64,000 nucleotides of DNA, from assembly GCF_900188035.1 (NCBI RefSeq), contig NZ_FZNN01000004.1, positions 186,001-250,000 of the forward strand. Direction: 5' to 3'. The translations under genes and the position numbers were made by a program. This DNA comes from Puniceibacterium sediminis (GTDB lineage Bacteria > Pseudomonadota > Alphaproteobacteria > Rhodobacterales > Rhodobacteraceae). Positions 55,926-64,000 of this stretch are shown here, piece by piece (the first letter of the stretch is position 1; every line of letters begins with the position of its first letter). The notes below the pieces were generated by a model, which had not been told where the DNA came from, ran no database searches, and was given only the letters and a program-made list of their open reading frames with translations.

Positions 55926-57221
55926 TCACTCTGCCGCAATAGTTACCTGACGTGGACTACGTTTGTGTTTAATTCGATCCTCAATTTCGTCACGAAAGTT
56001 TCGTATCAGCCCCTGAATGGGCCAGGCCGCAGCGTCACCAAGGGCACAAATCGTATGCCCCTCGACCTGCTTGGTCACGTCCAGAAGCATGTCGATCTCT
56101 TCGACTTCGGCATCTCCGGTCACAAGACGGTCCATCACCCGCATCATCCAGCCCGTGCCTTCACGGCAGGGCGTACACTGGCCACAGCTTTCGTGCTTGT
56201 AGAACTTCGACAGACGCCAGATCGCCTTGATGATGTCGGTGGACTGATCCATCACAATGATCGCCGCCGTCCCCAGACCCGACCGCTGCTCACGCAGATA
56301 GTCGAAATCCATGATCGCTTCTTTCATGTGTTCACCGCGGATGCAGGGCACCGACGATCCGCCCGGAATGACCGCCTTGAGGTTGTCCCAGCCGCCCCGG
56401 ATTCCGCCGCAATGCTTGTCGATCAACTCTTCGAAGGTGATCGACATCGCCTCTTCGACCACACAGGGGTTGTTCACATGGCCGCTGATCGCAAACAGCT
56501 TGGTGCCTGCGTTATTCGGGCGGCCAAAGGAGGAAAACCACTCGGGCCCACGCCGCAGGATTGTCGGCACCACGGCAATGGATTCGACGTTGTTCACCGT
56601 TGTCGGGCAGCCATAAAGGCCCGAACCCGCCGGGAACGGTGGCTTCATGCGCGGCATGCCCTTCTTGCCCTCAAGGCTTTCGAGCAGGGCAGTTTCCTCG
56701 CCGCAGATATAGGCACCGGCCCCATGGTGCACGTAAATGTCGAAATCATAACCCGACCCGCAGGCATTCACCCCGACCAGACCGGCATCATAGGCCTCGT
56801 CGATCGCGCGCTGCAGCGCCTCTTTCTCGCGGATGTATTCACCCCGGATATAGATATAGCAGGCGTTTGCCTGCATCGCGAAAGACGCGATCAGGCAACC
56901 CTCGACCAGCGTGTGCGGATCATGACGCATGATCTCGCGATCCTTGCAGGTGCCCGGCTCGGATTCATCGGCGTTGACCACCAGATAGCTCGGCCGCCCG
57001 TCGGATTCCTTGGGCATGAAGGACCACTTCAGACCGGTCGGAAAACCCGCCCCGCCCCGGCCGCGCAGGCCGGATTTCTTCATCTGGTCGATGATCCAGT
57101 CACGCCCGTTGTCCAGAATACCCTTGGTGCCATCCCAGTGGCCACGTGCCTGCGCGCCCCTAAGCGTGCGGTCATGCATTCCGTAGATATTGGTAAAGAT
57201 CCGGTCCTGATCCTGCAGCAT
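55926..57221 (-). CDS. nuoF: NADH-quinone oxidoreductase subunit F
   Basis: The product has 431 residues. The NADH/FMN-binding [26 protein letters not shown] and the 4Fe-4S motif [10 protein letters not shown] are intact. This is where NADH is oxidised. It starts 3 bases after the DUF5337-type gene. Confidence 0.98.
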   Translation of the reverse strand: MLQDQDRIFTNIYGMHDRTLRGAQARGHWDGTKGILDNGRDWIIDQMKKSGLRGRGGAGFPTGLKWSFMPKESDGRPSYLVVNADESEPGTCKDREIMRHDPHTLVEGCLIASFAMQANACYIYIRGEYIREKEALQRAIDEAYDAGLVGVNACGSGYDFDIYVHHGAGAYICGEETALLESLEGKKGMPRMKPPFPAGSGLYGCPTTVNNVESIAVVPTILRRGPEWFSSFGRPNNAGTKLFAISGHVNNPCVVEEAMSITFEELIDKHCGGIRGGWDNLKAVIPGGSSVPCIRGEHMKEAIMDFDYLREQRSGLGTAAIIVMDQSTDIIKAIWRLSKFYKHESCGQCTPCREGTGWMMRVMDRLVTGDAEVEEIDMLLDVTKQVEGHTICALGDAAAWPIQGLIRNFRDEIEDRIKHKRSPRQVTIAAE

Positions 57222-57224
57222 CGC

Positions 57225-57443
57225 TTAGTCCTTATTCTTCTGGCGCATGCGCCAGAGTCCATAAATCATCCATATGCCCGTTCCAAACCCGGCAAGTGCG
57301 GCCAGATCGAAAAACGCGCGGGTGCGCTGGCTCCAGTCCAGCGCCGCCCCTAGGCCGGTCACGATGACCCAGGCAAGTCCGACACCGGCAATCACCAGCG
57401 CAACGATGCGCCCCTGCCGTTGAAAGTCCTCGTCCTGCGTCAT
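57225..57443 (-). CDS. DUF5337-type small membrane protein
   Basis: The product has 72 residues. It starts M-T-Q-D-E-D-F-Q-R-Q-G-R and has two hydrophobic helices (about 12-30 and 40-60), with R-T-R-A-F-F-D-L-A-A-L between, ending in basic K-N-K-D. I match it to DUF5337 of Rhodobacteraceae from memory. It lies directly before nuoF. Confidence 0.68.
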   Translation of the reverse strand: MTQDEDFQRQGRIVALVIAGVGLAWVIVTGLGAALDWSQRTRAFFDLAALAGFGTGIWMIYGLWRMRQKNKD

Positions 57444-57459
57444 CCTCTTCCCCAACCCT

Positions 57460-58152
57460 TCAGTAAACGTCAACCTTGGCGGTGCGCTCCGATAATTCAG
57501 TCTCGTTGCCCGCCGCCAATATCTTTGCCTGTACCACCCATTCATCCCGGCTCACGCGGCCCTTGAACCCCTCAAGGTTCTGATCAACCCAGGCCACCTC
57601 GGTCGCAGTCCAGCCCGCAATCTGGTCAAAGTGATAGACCCCCATGCTGTAGCAAAGTTCTTGCAGCTTGGGACCTATCCCCTTGATCTTGCTCAGGTCG
57701 TCGGCTTTGCCGTTGCGCGCGGCCTCCAGCGTCGCAGGCTTGGCCCCCTCGCCCGGCTCCGCCGCAGCATTACCCTCGTATTTCCAGCTGCCCTTGCGCG
57801 CCGCCAGTTCGTCCTGCCCGGCCAGCACCTTTGACGGCTTGACCTCTGCGCCGGGTTTCCCACCCGCAGGCACGACCGCAGACACAGTAGTCACAACCGG
57901 CTCGGATTTTACCGTCGGCGCGTTTACCTGTGTCTCAGCTACCTGTGTCTCTGCGGAACTCCGCTCCGGCAGACAGAACAGGTTGGAAAACAAAAGACCA
58001 AACGCGCCGGTCGTCGCCAGCCCCAGAAAGATTGAGCCCGCCCAGGACACATTCCCGACCACCAGAAGCAATACCATGAACAGAAAACCGATGCCGCCCG
58101 CCACTGCGAGGCAGCCTGTTGCGCAACTTATGTCCCTGTTCTGTATTCGCAT
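57460..58152 (-). CDS. Membrane protein with a C-terminal helix-hairpin-helix domain like that of NuoE
   Basis: The product has 230 residues. Two N-terminal transmembrane helices (about 12-35 and 38-58) are followed by a Pro/Ala/Glu linker. The last ~80 residues are a helix-hairpin-helix-type domain: [33 protein letters not shown]. The same domain ends NuoE, encoded 30 bases upstream, so a domain duplication occurred. Role unknown; it may anchor or assemble the NADH module. Confidence 0.75.
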   Translation of the reverse strand: MRIQNRDISCATGCLAVAGGIGFLFMVLLLVVGNVSWAGSIFLGLATTGAFGLLFSNLFCLPERSSAETQVAETQVNAPTVKSEPVVTTVSAVVPAGGKPGAEVKPSKVLAGQDELAARKGSWKYEGNAAAEPGEGAKPATLEAARNGKADDLSKIKGIGPKLQELCYSMGVYHFDQIAGWTATEVAWVDQNLEGFKGRVSRDEWVVQAKILAAGNETELSERTAKVDVY

Positions 58153-58182
58153 TTTCGGTCTCCCTGTCGGCGTTTTCGGCTG

Positions 58183-59364
58183 CTATGTCTCTTCCACGTC
58201 ACCCTTTTTAACACGAGAAGCAAATTCAGTCTCGCCCCCGGACGCAAGGGTGCCCGCCTGCGCGACCCAGTCGTCACGCGTGACCCGCCCCTTGAACCCT
58301 TCAAGGTTCTGGTCGACCCAGGCAATCTCCGCCGCGCTCCAACCGGCAATCTGGTCGAAATGATAAAAACCCATCCCGTTCAGCATCACTTCAAGCTTGG
58401 GACCGACGCCCTTGATCAGCTTGAGGTTATCCGGCCCGCCCTCGCGCGCGGCGCTCAGGCTCTCGGGCTTCTGGCCGTCGCTTGCACCCTCGCTTACGGG
58501 CGTGGATTCCGCCGCCTTGGCCGGTTCATCCGTGCGCGGACGCCCCGTGCTTTCGGCCGGGGCCGCACGTCTGTCGATGCCGGTTTCATCAATCGGAGCA
58601 TCCCCCGCCAGAACCGGGCCCGACCCATCGGGAATGGCATCGCCCGTCTTGTCGGAACGATCCTGCCAAGGCGCGGTCAGCGGCACTTCGGTGCCATCGA
58701 TGCGCTTGATCGTGTCGCCGATGTCGACCGCAAACTGCACACTGGCATTATACTGCGCGCGGTCCTTGGCGTATTCGGTCAGGCTGGTAAGGCCGGATTT
58801 CGGCTCGGCGGCATAACGCCCGTTCTGCGGACCCGGCAGCGGAACCCGACCCGCCGCCATTTCGTCCAGAATTTCTGCCAGACGTCCGGTCGTCAGATCC
58901 TCGTAGTAATCCTTGCCAATCTGGGCCATCGGCGCATTGGCGCAGGCACCAAGGCATTCGACCTCTTCCCAGGTGAACTTGCCATCGGCCGACAGCGTAT
59001 GCGGCTTGGCGGCGATCTTTTCCTTGCAGACCGCAACCAGATCCTCGGCCCCGCAAATCATGCAGGACGTCGTGCCACATACCTGAATATTTGCAACAGA
59101 ACCAACAGGTTGCAGCTGAAACATAAAGTAGAACGACGCCACTTCCAGCGCCCGCATATAGGCCATGCCCAGCATATCGGCGATCGTTTCAATCGCCGGA
59201 CGGGTCAGCCAGCCCTCCTGCTCCTGCGCGCGCCACAGCAGCGGAATGATCGCGCTGGCCTGACGGCCCTCGGGATACTTGGTGATCTGCGCTTGGGCCC
59301 AGGCAAGGTTGTCCGGGGTAAAGGCAAAAGCCGCGGGTTGCTCTTTATGAAGACGTCTCAGCAT
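58183..59364 (-). CDS. nuoE: NADH-quinone oxidoreductase subunit E with a C-terminal HhH extension
   Basis: The product has 393 residues; NuoE alone is usually 160-240. The 2Fe-2S cysteines are in C-G-T-T-S-C and [10 protein letters not shown]. Residues ~235-310 are a low-complexity linker. The last ~75 residues are the helix-hairpin-helix domain: [33 protein letters not shown]. NuoE receives electrons from FMN in NuoF (N1a cluster). The extension has no known role. Confidence 0.94.
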   Translation of the reverse strand: MLRRLHKEQPAAFAFTPDNLAWAQAQITKYPEGRQASAIIPLLWRAQEQEGWLTRPAIETIADMLGMAYMRALEVASFYFMFQLQPVGSVANIQVCGTTSCMICGAEDLVAVCKEKIAAKPHTLSADGKFTWEEVECLGACANAPMAQIGKDYYEDLTTGRLAEILDEMAAGRVPLPGPQNGRYAAEPKSGLTSLTEYAKDRAQYNASVQFAVDIGDTIKRIDGTEVPLTAPWQDRSDKTGDAIPDGSGPVLAGDAPIDETGIDRRAAPAESTGRPRTDEPAKAAESTPVSEGASDGQKPESLSAAREGGPDNLKLIKGVGPKLEVMLNGMGFYHFDQIAGWSAAEIAWVDQNLEGFKGRVTRDDWVAQAGTLASGGETEFASRVKKGDVEET

Positions 59365-59372
59365 ATCATTTC

Positions 59373-59789
59373 CTATTGCGTCAGCACGCAGACGACGGGG
59401 ATGTTGGGCACCTCCCGGTCGGGGTTTTGTCCATTCACTTCGGCCATCAGAACCACATTGCGGATGCCCGACAGAGCCGTCGTATCAGCCAGAAAACAAA
59501 GGTACATTTCTGCACCCTGCTTCATCCCGAACGACGCATTACCAGCGGCGCTGGTCGCAAAGGGTTCAAAGCCGCGCGCCGCAAGGTCGGAGACAAAGAC
59601 ATAATCCGCACGGCCTATGTCCCGTTGCCCCTGAGTCTGCCCACCGATCGCCTCTGCCAGTCCACTATGCGCCCAGCTGCTCTGCGCCTCGGTCGTTTGT
59701 GCCGCAGCACTTTCGGCCCACAGCCCCTGCGCCGCCAGCGCCATAACGCCGACAGCCATCAGGGAACGTTTCCGTTCAGGCCGCCGCAT
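59373..59789 (-). CDS. Secreted protein of unknown function in the nuo operon
   Basis: The product has 138 residues. A signal peptide (basic R-R-P-E-R-K-R then A-V-G-V-M-A-L-A-A) probably ends near S-A-A-A-Q. The mature part has [25 protein letters not shown] and P-V-V-C-V-L-T-Q, with two cysteines. I do not recognise a family. The start at 59789 overlaps the end of the lipoprotein gene by 14 bases. Confidence 0.65.
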   Translation of the reverse strand: MRRPERKRSLMAVGVMALAAQGLWAESAAAQTTEAQSSWAHSGLAEAIGGQTQGQRDIGRADYVFVSDLAARGFEPFATSAAGNASFGMKQGAEMYLCFLADTTALSGIRNVVLMAEVNGQNPDREVPNIPVVCVLTQ

Positions 59790-60066
59790 CGGCACAGGCC
59801 CCGGTCTTGAGCCGGAAGCCACCATTCGACAGCGTCACACCCTCTTCGGTCTTGATCTTGTAAGCCGCCACGTCCTGCACCTGCGCGCGGGTCATGCCGG
59901 TCTGCAGCTCGACGGGGATAAAATCCTCTTCGCTCACCAGATCACAGCCGATCGACGCCACAGCCTCATCGAACATCGCCAGATGTTCCGGGGTCACCCC
60001 CTCGGGCGGCATCGCGCAGGCGGAAAGCAGCGCAAATGTTGCGCAGGCACCAAAAAATCGCTTCAT
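59776..60066 (-). CDS. Small lipoprotein after nuoD
   Basis: The product has 96 residues. The signal sequence [12 protein letters not shown] ends in the lipobox L-S-A-C (cysteine 17). The mature part has [22 protein letters not shown] and two cysteines. The start overlaps the nuoD stop (ATGA). No family recognised. Confidence 0.75.
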   Translation of the reverse strand: MKRFFGACATFALLSACAMPPEGVTPEHLAMFDEAVASIGCDLVSEEDFIPVELQTGMTRAQVQDVAAYKIKTEEGVTLSNGGFRLKTGACADAAA

Positions 60067-61286
60067 CTGTCAACCTCTCCGAACACGATGTCCATCGTCC
60101 CGATTATCGCCGCCACATCGGCCAGCTGGTGACCGGTTGCAACGTAATCCATCGCCTGCAGATGCAGGAAACCCGGCGCGCGCAGTTTGACGCGGTAGGG
60201 TTTGTTGCTGCCATCAGCCACAAGATAGACGCCGAATTCACCCTTGGGTGCCTCGACGCAGGCATAAACTTCGCCCGCCGGCACGTGAAATCCCTCGGTA
60301 TACAGCTTGAAATGATGGATCAGCGCCTCCATCGAGGTCTTCATATCGGTGCGCGACGGCGGCGTTATCTTGCCCCGGGCCAGAACATCGCCCTGCCCTT
60401 CGGGTGCCTTCAGCTTGGCGATAGCCTGCTTGATGATATGCAGCGACTGGCGCATCTCTTCCATGCGGACAAGGTAGCGGTCATAGCAGTCACCGTTCTT
60501 GCCAACCGGGATCTGGAATTCGAACTCATCATAACATTCATAGGGCTGCGCGCGCCGCAGATCCCAGGCAAGCCCGGAGCCACGCACCATCACACCCGAA
60601 AAACCCCAGTCCTGAATGTCCTGTTCGGTGATCACGCCGATATCGGCATTACGCTGCTTGAAGATCCGGTTTTCGGTCAGCAGATCATCGATATCCTGAA
60701 GCCGCGCGGGAAACTCATCCGCCCAGGTGTCGATATCGTCGATCAGATCTTCGGGCAGATCCTGATGCACACCGCCCGGCCGGAAATAGGCCGCATGCAG
60801 ACGCGCACCACAGGCCCGCTCGTAAAAGATCATCAGCTTTTCACGCTCTTCAAAACCCCAGAGCGGCGGCGTCAGCGCGCCCACATCCATGGCTTGCGTC
60901 GTCACGTTCAGCAGGTGGTTCAAAATCCGCCCGATTTCCGAATAAAGCACCCGGATCAAGGAGGCACGCCGTGGCACCTCGACCCCGGTCAGCTTTTCGA
61001 TGGCCAGACACCAGGCGTGTTCCTGATTCATCGGGGCCACGTAATCCAGCCGGTCGAAATATGGCAGGTTCTGCAGATAGGTCCGCGATTCCATCAGCTT
61101 TTCGGTGCCACGATGCAGCAGGCCGATATGCGGATCGCAGCGTTCCACGATCTCGCCGTCCAGCTCCAGCACCAGACGCAGAACGCCATGCGCCGCCGGG
61201 TGCTGCGGGCCAAAGTTGATGTTGAAGTTGCGGATCTTCTGCTCGCCCGTCAGGGCGTCATCGAAACCGTTGGAGCCGTCCATCAT
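60063..61286 (-). CDS. nuoD: NADH-quinone oxidoreductase subunit D
   Basis: The product has 407 residues. Features are [28 protein letters not shown] and the C-terminal [19 protein letters not shown]. It forms the quinone site with NuoB and NuoH. The ATG at 61286 has GGAGG 7 bases upstream and overlaps the preceding stop. Confidence 0.97.
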   Translation of the reverse strand: MMDGSNGFDDALTGEQKIRNFNINFGPQHPAAHGVLRLVLELDGEIVERCDPHIGLLHRGTEKLMESRTYLQNLPYFDRLDYVAPMNQEHAWCLAIEKLTGVEVPRRASLIRVLYSEIGRILNHLLNVTTQAMDVGALTPPLWGFEEREKLMIFYERACGARLHAAYFRPGGVHQDLPEDLIDDIDTWADEFPARLQDIDDLLTENRIFKQRNADIGVITEQDIQDWGFSGVMVRGSGLAWDLRRAQPYECYDEFEFQIPVGKNGDCYDRYLVRMEEMRQSLHIIKQAIAKLKAPEGQGDVLARGKITPPSRTDMKTSMEALIHHFKLYTEGFHVPAGEVYACVEAPKGEFGVYLVADGSNKPYRVKLRAPGFLHLQAMDYVATGHQLADVAAIIGTMDIVFGEVDR

Positions 61287-61519
61287 GTGTTTTCCTCCGG
61301 TGGCGTCCATTTGTCAGGAAGCGCGATCAGCCATAGCGCAATCAACACGGCCAGCCCGCCGACCAACAGAGTCGAAAAGGCCCACCGGCGGTCATAGGCG
61401 TATTTTGGCAGGATCTTCCACAGCGGGTAGCCCCAGACAAAAGCGCAGACCACATAGGCAATCGCAAAGCCCCAGAACCCGGCCGCGCCATCGTATACAG
61501 GCATTCCAAGCGGGGTCAC
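61283..61519 (-). CDS. Small membrane protein between nuoC and nuoD
   Basis: The product has 78 residues. It starts at a GTG overlapping the nuoC stop (GTGA) and ends overlapping nuoD (ATGA), so translation is coupled on both sides. Two hydrophobic helices (about 13-32 and 45-66) flank [16 protein letters not shown]. No family recognised; it is one of the accessory reading frames of the nuo operon. Confidence 0.75.
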   Translation of the reverse strand: MTPLGMPVYDGAAGFWGFAIAYVVCAFVWGYPLWKILPKYAYDRRWAFSTLLVGGLAVLIALWLIALPDKWTPPEENT

Positions 61520-62124
61520 TTTGCGCCCTCTTTTTTCTCATCGCCGGGCAGCACATATTGCGCACCTTCCCAGGGCGACATGAAGTCGAACTGACGGTAT
61601 TCCTGAACAAGGTTCACCGGCTCATAGACGACACGCTTCTTCTCTTCGTCATAGCGCACCTCGGTATAGCCCGTGGTCGGAAAATCCTTGCGCAGCGGGT
61701 GGCCGCGAAAACCATAGTCGGTCAGGATGCGGCGCAGATCGGGGTGCCCTGAAAACAGCACGCCGAACATGTCGAAAATCTCGCGCTCGAACCAGTTGGC
61801 CGAGGGGTGCACAGAAACGATCGAGGGCACCATATCCTCTTCGCGGATGCTGACGCGCAGACGGATGCGGTGGTTCTGGTACATCGACAGAAAATGATAG
61901 ACCACGTCGAACCGCTTGGGCCGCTCGGGGTAATCGACGGCGGTGATATCGACCAGAGACGTGAAGCGACAAGTGTTATCGGTCGTCAGAAATTCGACAA
62001 AGCCGCGAACGTTGGACGGAGCCACGTCGATGTTCAGCTCGTCATGCGTCACGTCCCAGCCCAATACGCAATCCGGGCGCTTGAGCTCGATATGCCCGCC
62101 CAACTCCTGCAGTGCTGCCGTCAT
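61516..62124 (-). CDS. nuoC: NADH-quinone oxidoreductase subunit C
   Basis: The product has 202 residues. The 30-kDa subunit signature is present: [39 protein letters not shown]. It is not fused to NuoD. It lies 60 bases downstream of nuoB. Confidence 0.97.
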   Translation of the reverse strand: MTAALQELGGHIELKRPDCVLGWDVTHDELNIDVAPSNVRGFVEFLTTDNTCRFTSLVDITAVDYPERPKRFDVVYHFLSMYQNHRIRLRVSIREEDMVPSIVSVHPSANWFEREIFDMFGVLFSGHPDLRRILTDYGFRGHPLRKDFPTTGYTEVRYDEEKKRVVYEPVNLVQEYRQFDFMSPWEGAQYVLPGDEKKEGAK

Positions 62125-62184
62125 TCTGTCGTCTCCTTCATCAGGCCCGCGCTTTCAGCGCCGCCCTTCACCGAATCCGCGCGT

Positions 62185-63158
<974 letters not shown>

Positions 63159-63226
63159 GAGGTGGCTCCTTTTCAACGGCGCCGCTTCGGGCGCATTGGT
63201 CAAGTGGCTAGATTGACTGACAACTG

Positions 63227-63254
63227 ACTTATCGCCGCCCGCTGCCCGGGTCAA
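63227..63254 (-). promoter_or_regulatory. Possible sigma-70 promoter of the nuo operon
   Basis: On the minus strand TTGACC (63249-63254) is followed after 16 bases by ATAAGT (63227-63232), about 69 bases upstream of the nuoA start. This is a visual match only. Confidence 0.25.
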
Positions 63255-63550
63255 CCAAGCCTGCGCTTTTCAGGATTGATGAAAAAAGCTTCTGTTTCAA
63301 CCAAGTAAGCGGATTTTGTTCAAGTTTTACAAAAGGATGGCGCAAAAATCGCTTCCACTTGCCACTTTTCCGGGCGCGCGAAAGCGTCGCGGCTGGTATT
63401 GCCTCTCTGGCAGGAGCCAGAGACTCACCCTCTTCGACCCCTTGGCACTCAGCGAAACGCACCGCCGCCCCCGCGCCCTGCCCCTTGATCAGGCCGACAA
63501 GACCCAAGTCAGCATTTCCCGGCGCGCACCCTTACGCGATCGCCGGACCC

Positions 63551-63595
63551 AAAAGTCTTCGAAGACTTTTGCCAAAACTTTTATCAAAAGTTTTG
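63551..63595. repeat. Dispersed double-hairpin element, copy 4
   Basis: The first palindrome is loopless: AAAAGTCTTC followed directly by GAAGACTTTT (63551-63570). The second pairs CAAAACTTTT (63573-63582) with AAAAGTTTTG (63586-63595). It lies after the glutathione S-transferase gene and upstream of nuo. Confidence 0.85.
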
Positions 63596-63711
63596 CCGGC
63601 CTTGCCCGTCTGCGGCACCGGTTTGATGAGGACAAAAGGATCTGTCGAACTCAACTATACGGTGCCCTAGTTACATCCTGCGGACGCCCATAGACATGCG
63701 CAACGCCACGC

Positions 63712-64000
63712 TCATGGCCCGCTGGCTGGTACCGGATAAAAGTCGCGCGTATAAAACGTCTGCTCGCCATCGCGCGCGCGGGCCCGACTGTACGCCGGAC
63801 GCGCCGAGATTCGGCCCCGGTAGGCCATCAACCCCGGATAGGCATCAAGGTGGACATAATAAGGTGCCGCAAACAGGTTGAACCCCATCATCGTGTCCGC
63901 CGCGCTGAAACCGTCAGCCAGAAGATACTCCTGCCCCTCCAGCATCCGCTCCATCGCCCGCAGCGTCCCGGCCAGCCGGGCCGTCACCAGCTTGATCACC
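63712..64000 (-). CDS. Glutathione S-transferase, C-terminal part only (cut by the window edge)
   Basis: The visible 95 residues are a GST C-terminal domain: E-R-M-L-E-G-Q-E-Y-L-L-A-D-G-F-S-A-A-D-T-M-M-G matches the conserved helix-6 N-capping box (F-S-A-A-D), followed by Y-P-G-L-M-A-Y-R-G-R-I-S-A-R-P-A-Y. The thioredoxin-like N-domain must lie beyond base 64000. The stop is at 63712-63714. Substrate unknown. Confidence 0.85.
   Translation of the reverse strand, partial: VIKLVTARLAGTLRAMERMLEGQEYLLADGFSAADTMMGFNLFAAPYYVHLDAYPGLMAYRGRISARPAYSRARARDGEQTFYTRDFYPVPASGP

Larger units (their letters stand above)
63159..63711. other. Upstream region of the nuo operon, no gene supported
   Basis: About 550 bases. 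It must carry the nuo promoter. Open frames on both strands (for example 63229-63507 minus) show no family pattern. Copy 4 of the double-hairpin element lies at 63551-63595. Confidence 0.5.

Noticed and set aside
63229-63507. 92-codon minus-strand frame upstream of nuoA
   Set aside because: No family similarity, no clear ribosome-binding site, and composition unlike its neighbours; treated as part of the nuo upstream region.

Overview
The window is a 64 kb piece of a GC-rich alphaproteobacterial chromosome. It is most likely from the Roseobacter group of the Rhodobacteraceae. The evidence is an nuo operon with many extra small genes between the complex I subunits, the DUF5333 and DUF5337 small proteins that I associate with that family, a VPLPA-type C-terminal sorting signal, an lptF-lptG-lptD-surA-pdxA-rsmA block, and a birA-coaX-rnj tail after nuoN. 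All calls come from reading the sequence; no database search was run.

Layout, left to right. (1) 1-3699: a four-carbon sugar-acid catabolic operon (threonate/erythronate type), cut by the left edge. (2) 4014-6191: a stress/low-oxygen-looking cluster made of a small lipoprotein, an S30AE-cold-shock fusion, a TfoX C-domain protein, a YqaE/Pmp3 peptide and a DUF4112 protein. An FNR-type palindrome precedes the first gene and a five-copy, 11-bp-period repeat precedes the TfoX gene. (3) 6252-12378: ndk, an ABC-F ATPase, a MarC protein, a membrane-anchored retropepsin-like protease, holC and pepA. (4) 12505-19963: LPS export (lptF, lptG, lptD), surA, pdxA and rsmA in one tightly overlapping operon. 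(5) 20237-28150: DUF4167, prmC-prfA, DUF1499, agmatinase, two tandem M20 amidohydrolases and mazG. (6) 28307-34687: an iron-binding protein gene without its transporter, the fatty-acid genes acpP, fabG and fabD, a cytochrome b561-YceI fusion, a VPLPA-tailed secreted protein and a stand-alone YceI. (7) 34979-40281: rpsF-rpsR-rplI, a secreted lysozyme-like protein, trigger factor, a frameshifted PilJ-domain gene and a decayed IS110-family transposase fragment. (8) 40442-63158, minus strand: nuoA-N with eleven inserted accessory genes, then birA, coaX and rnj. (9) 63712-64000: the C-terminal part of a glutathione S-transferase cut by the right edge.

Most of the window is housekeeping. The least explained items are four dispersed copies of a roughly 46-bp double-hairpin element (28155, 30664, 50354, 63551), two of them inside operons; the CCATAC repeat array at 5141-5190; a helix-hairpin-helix domain shared by NuoE and the membrane protein next to it; and the frameshifted PilJ-type gene, whose second half is readable in another frame and whose internal repeat confirms the break.
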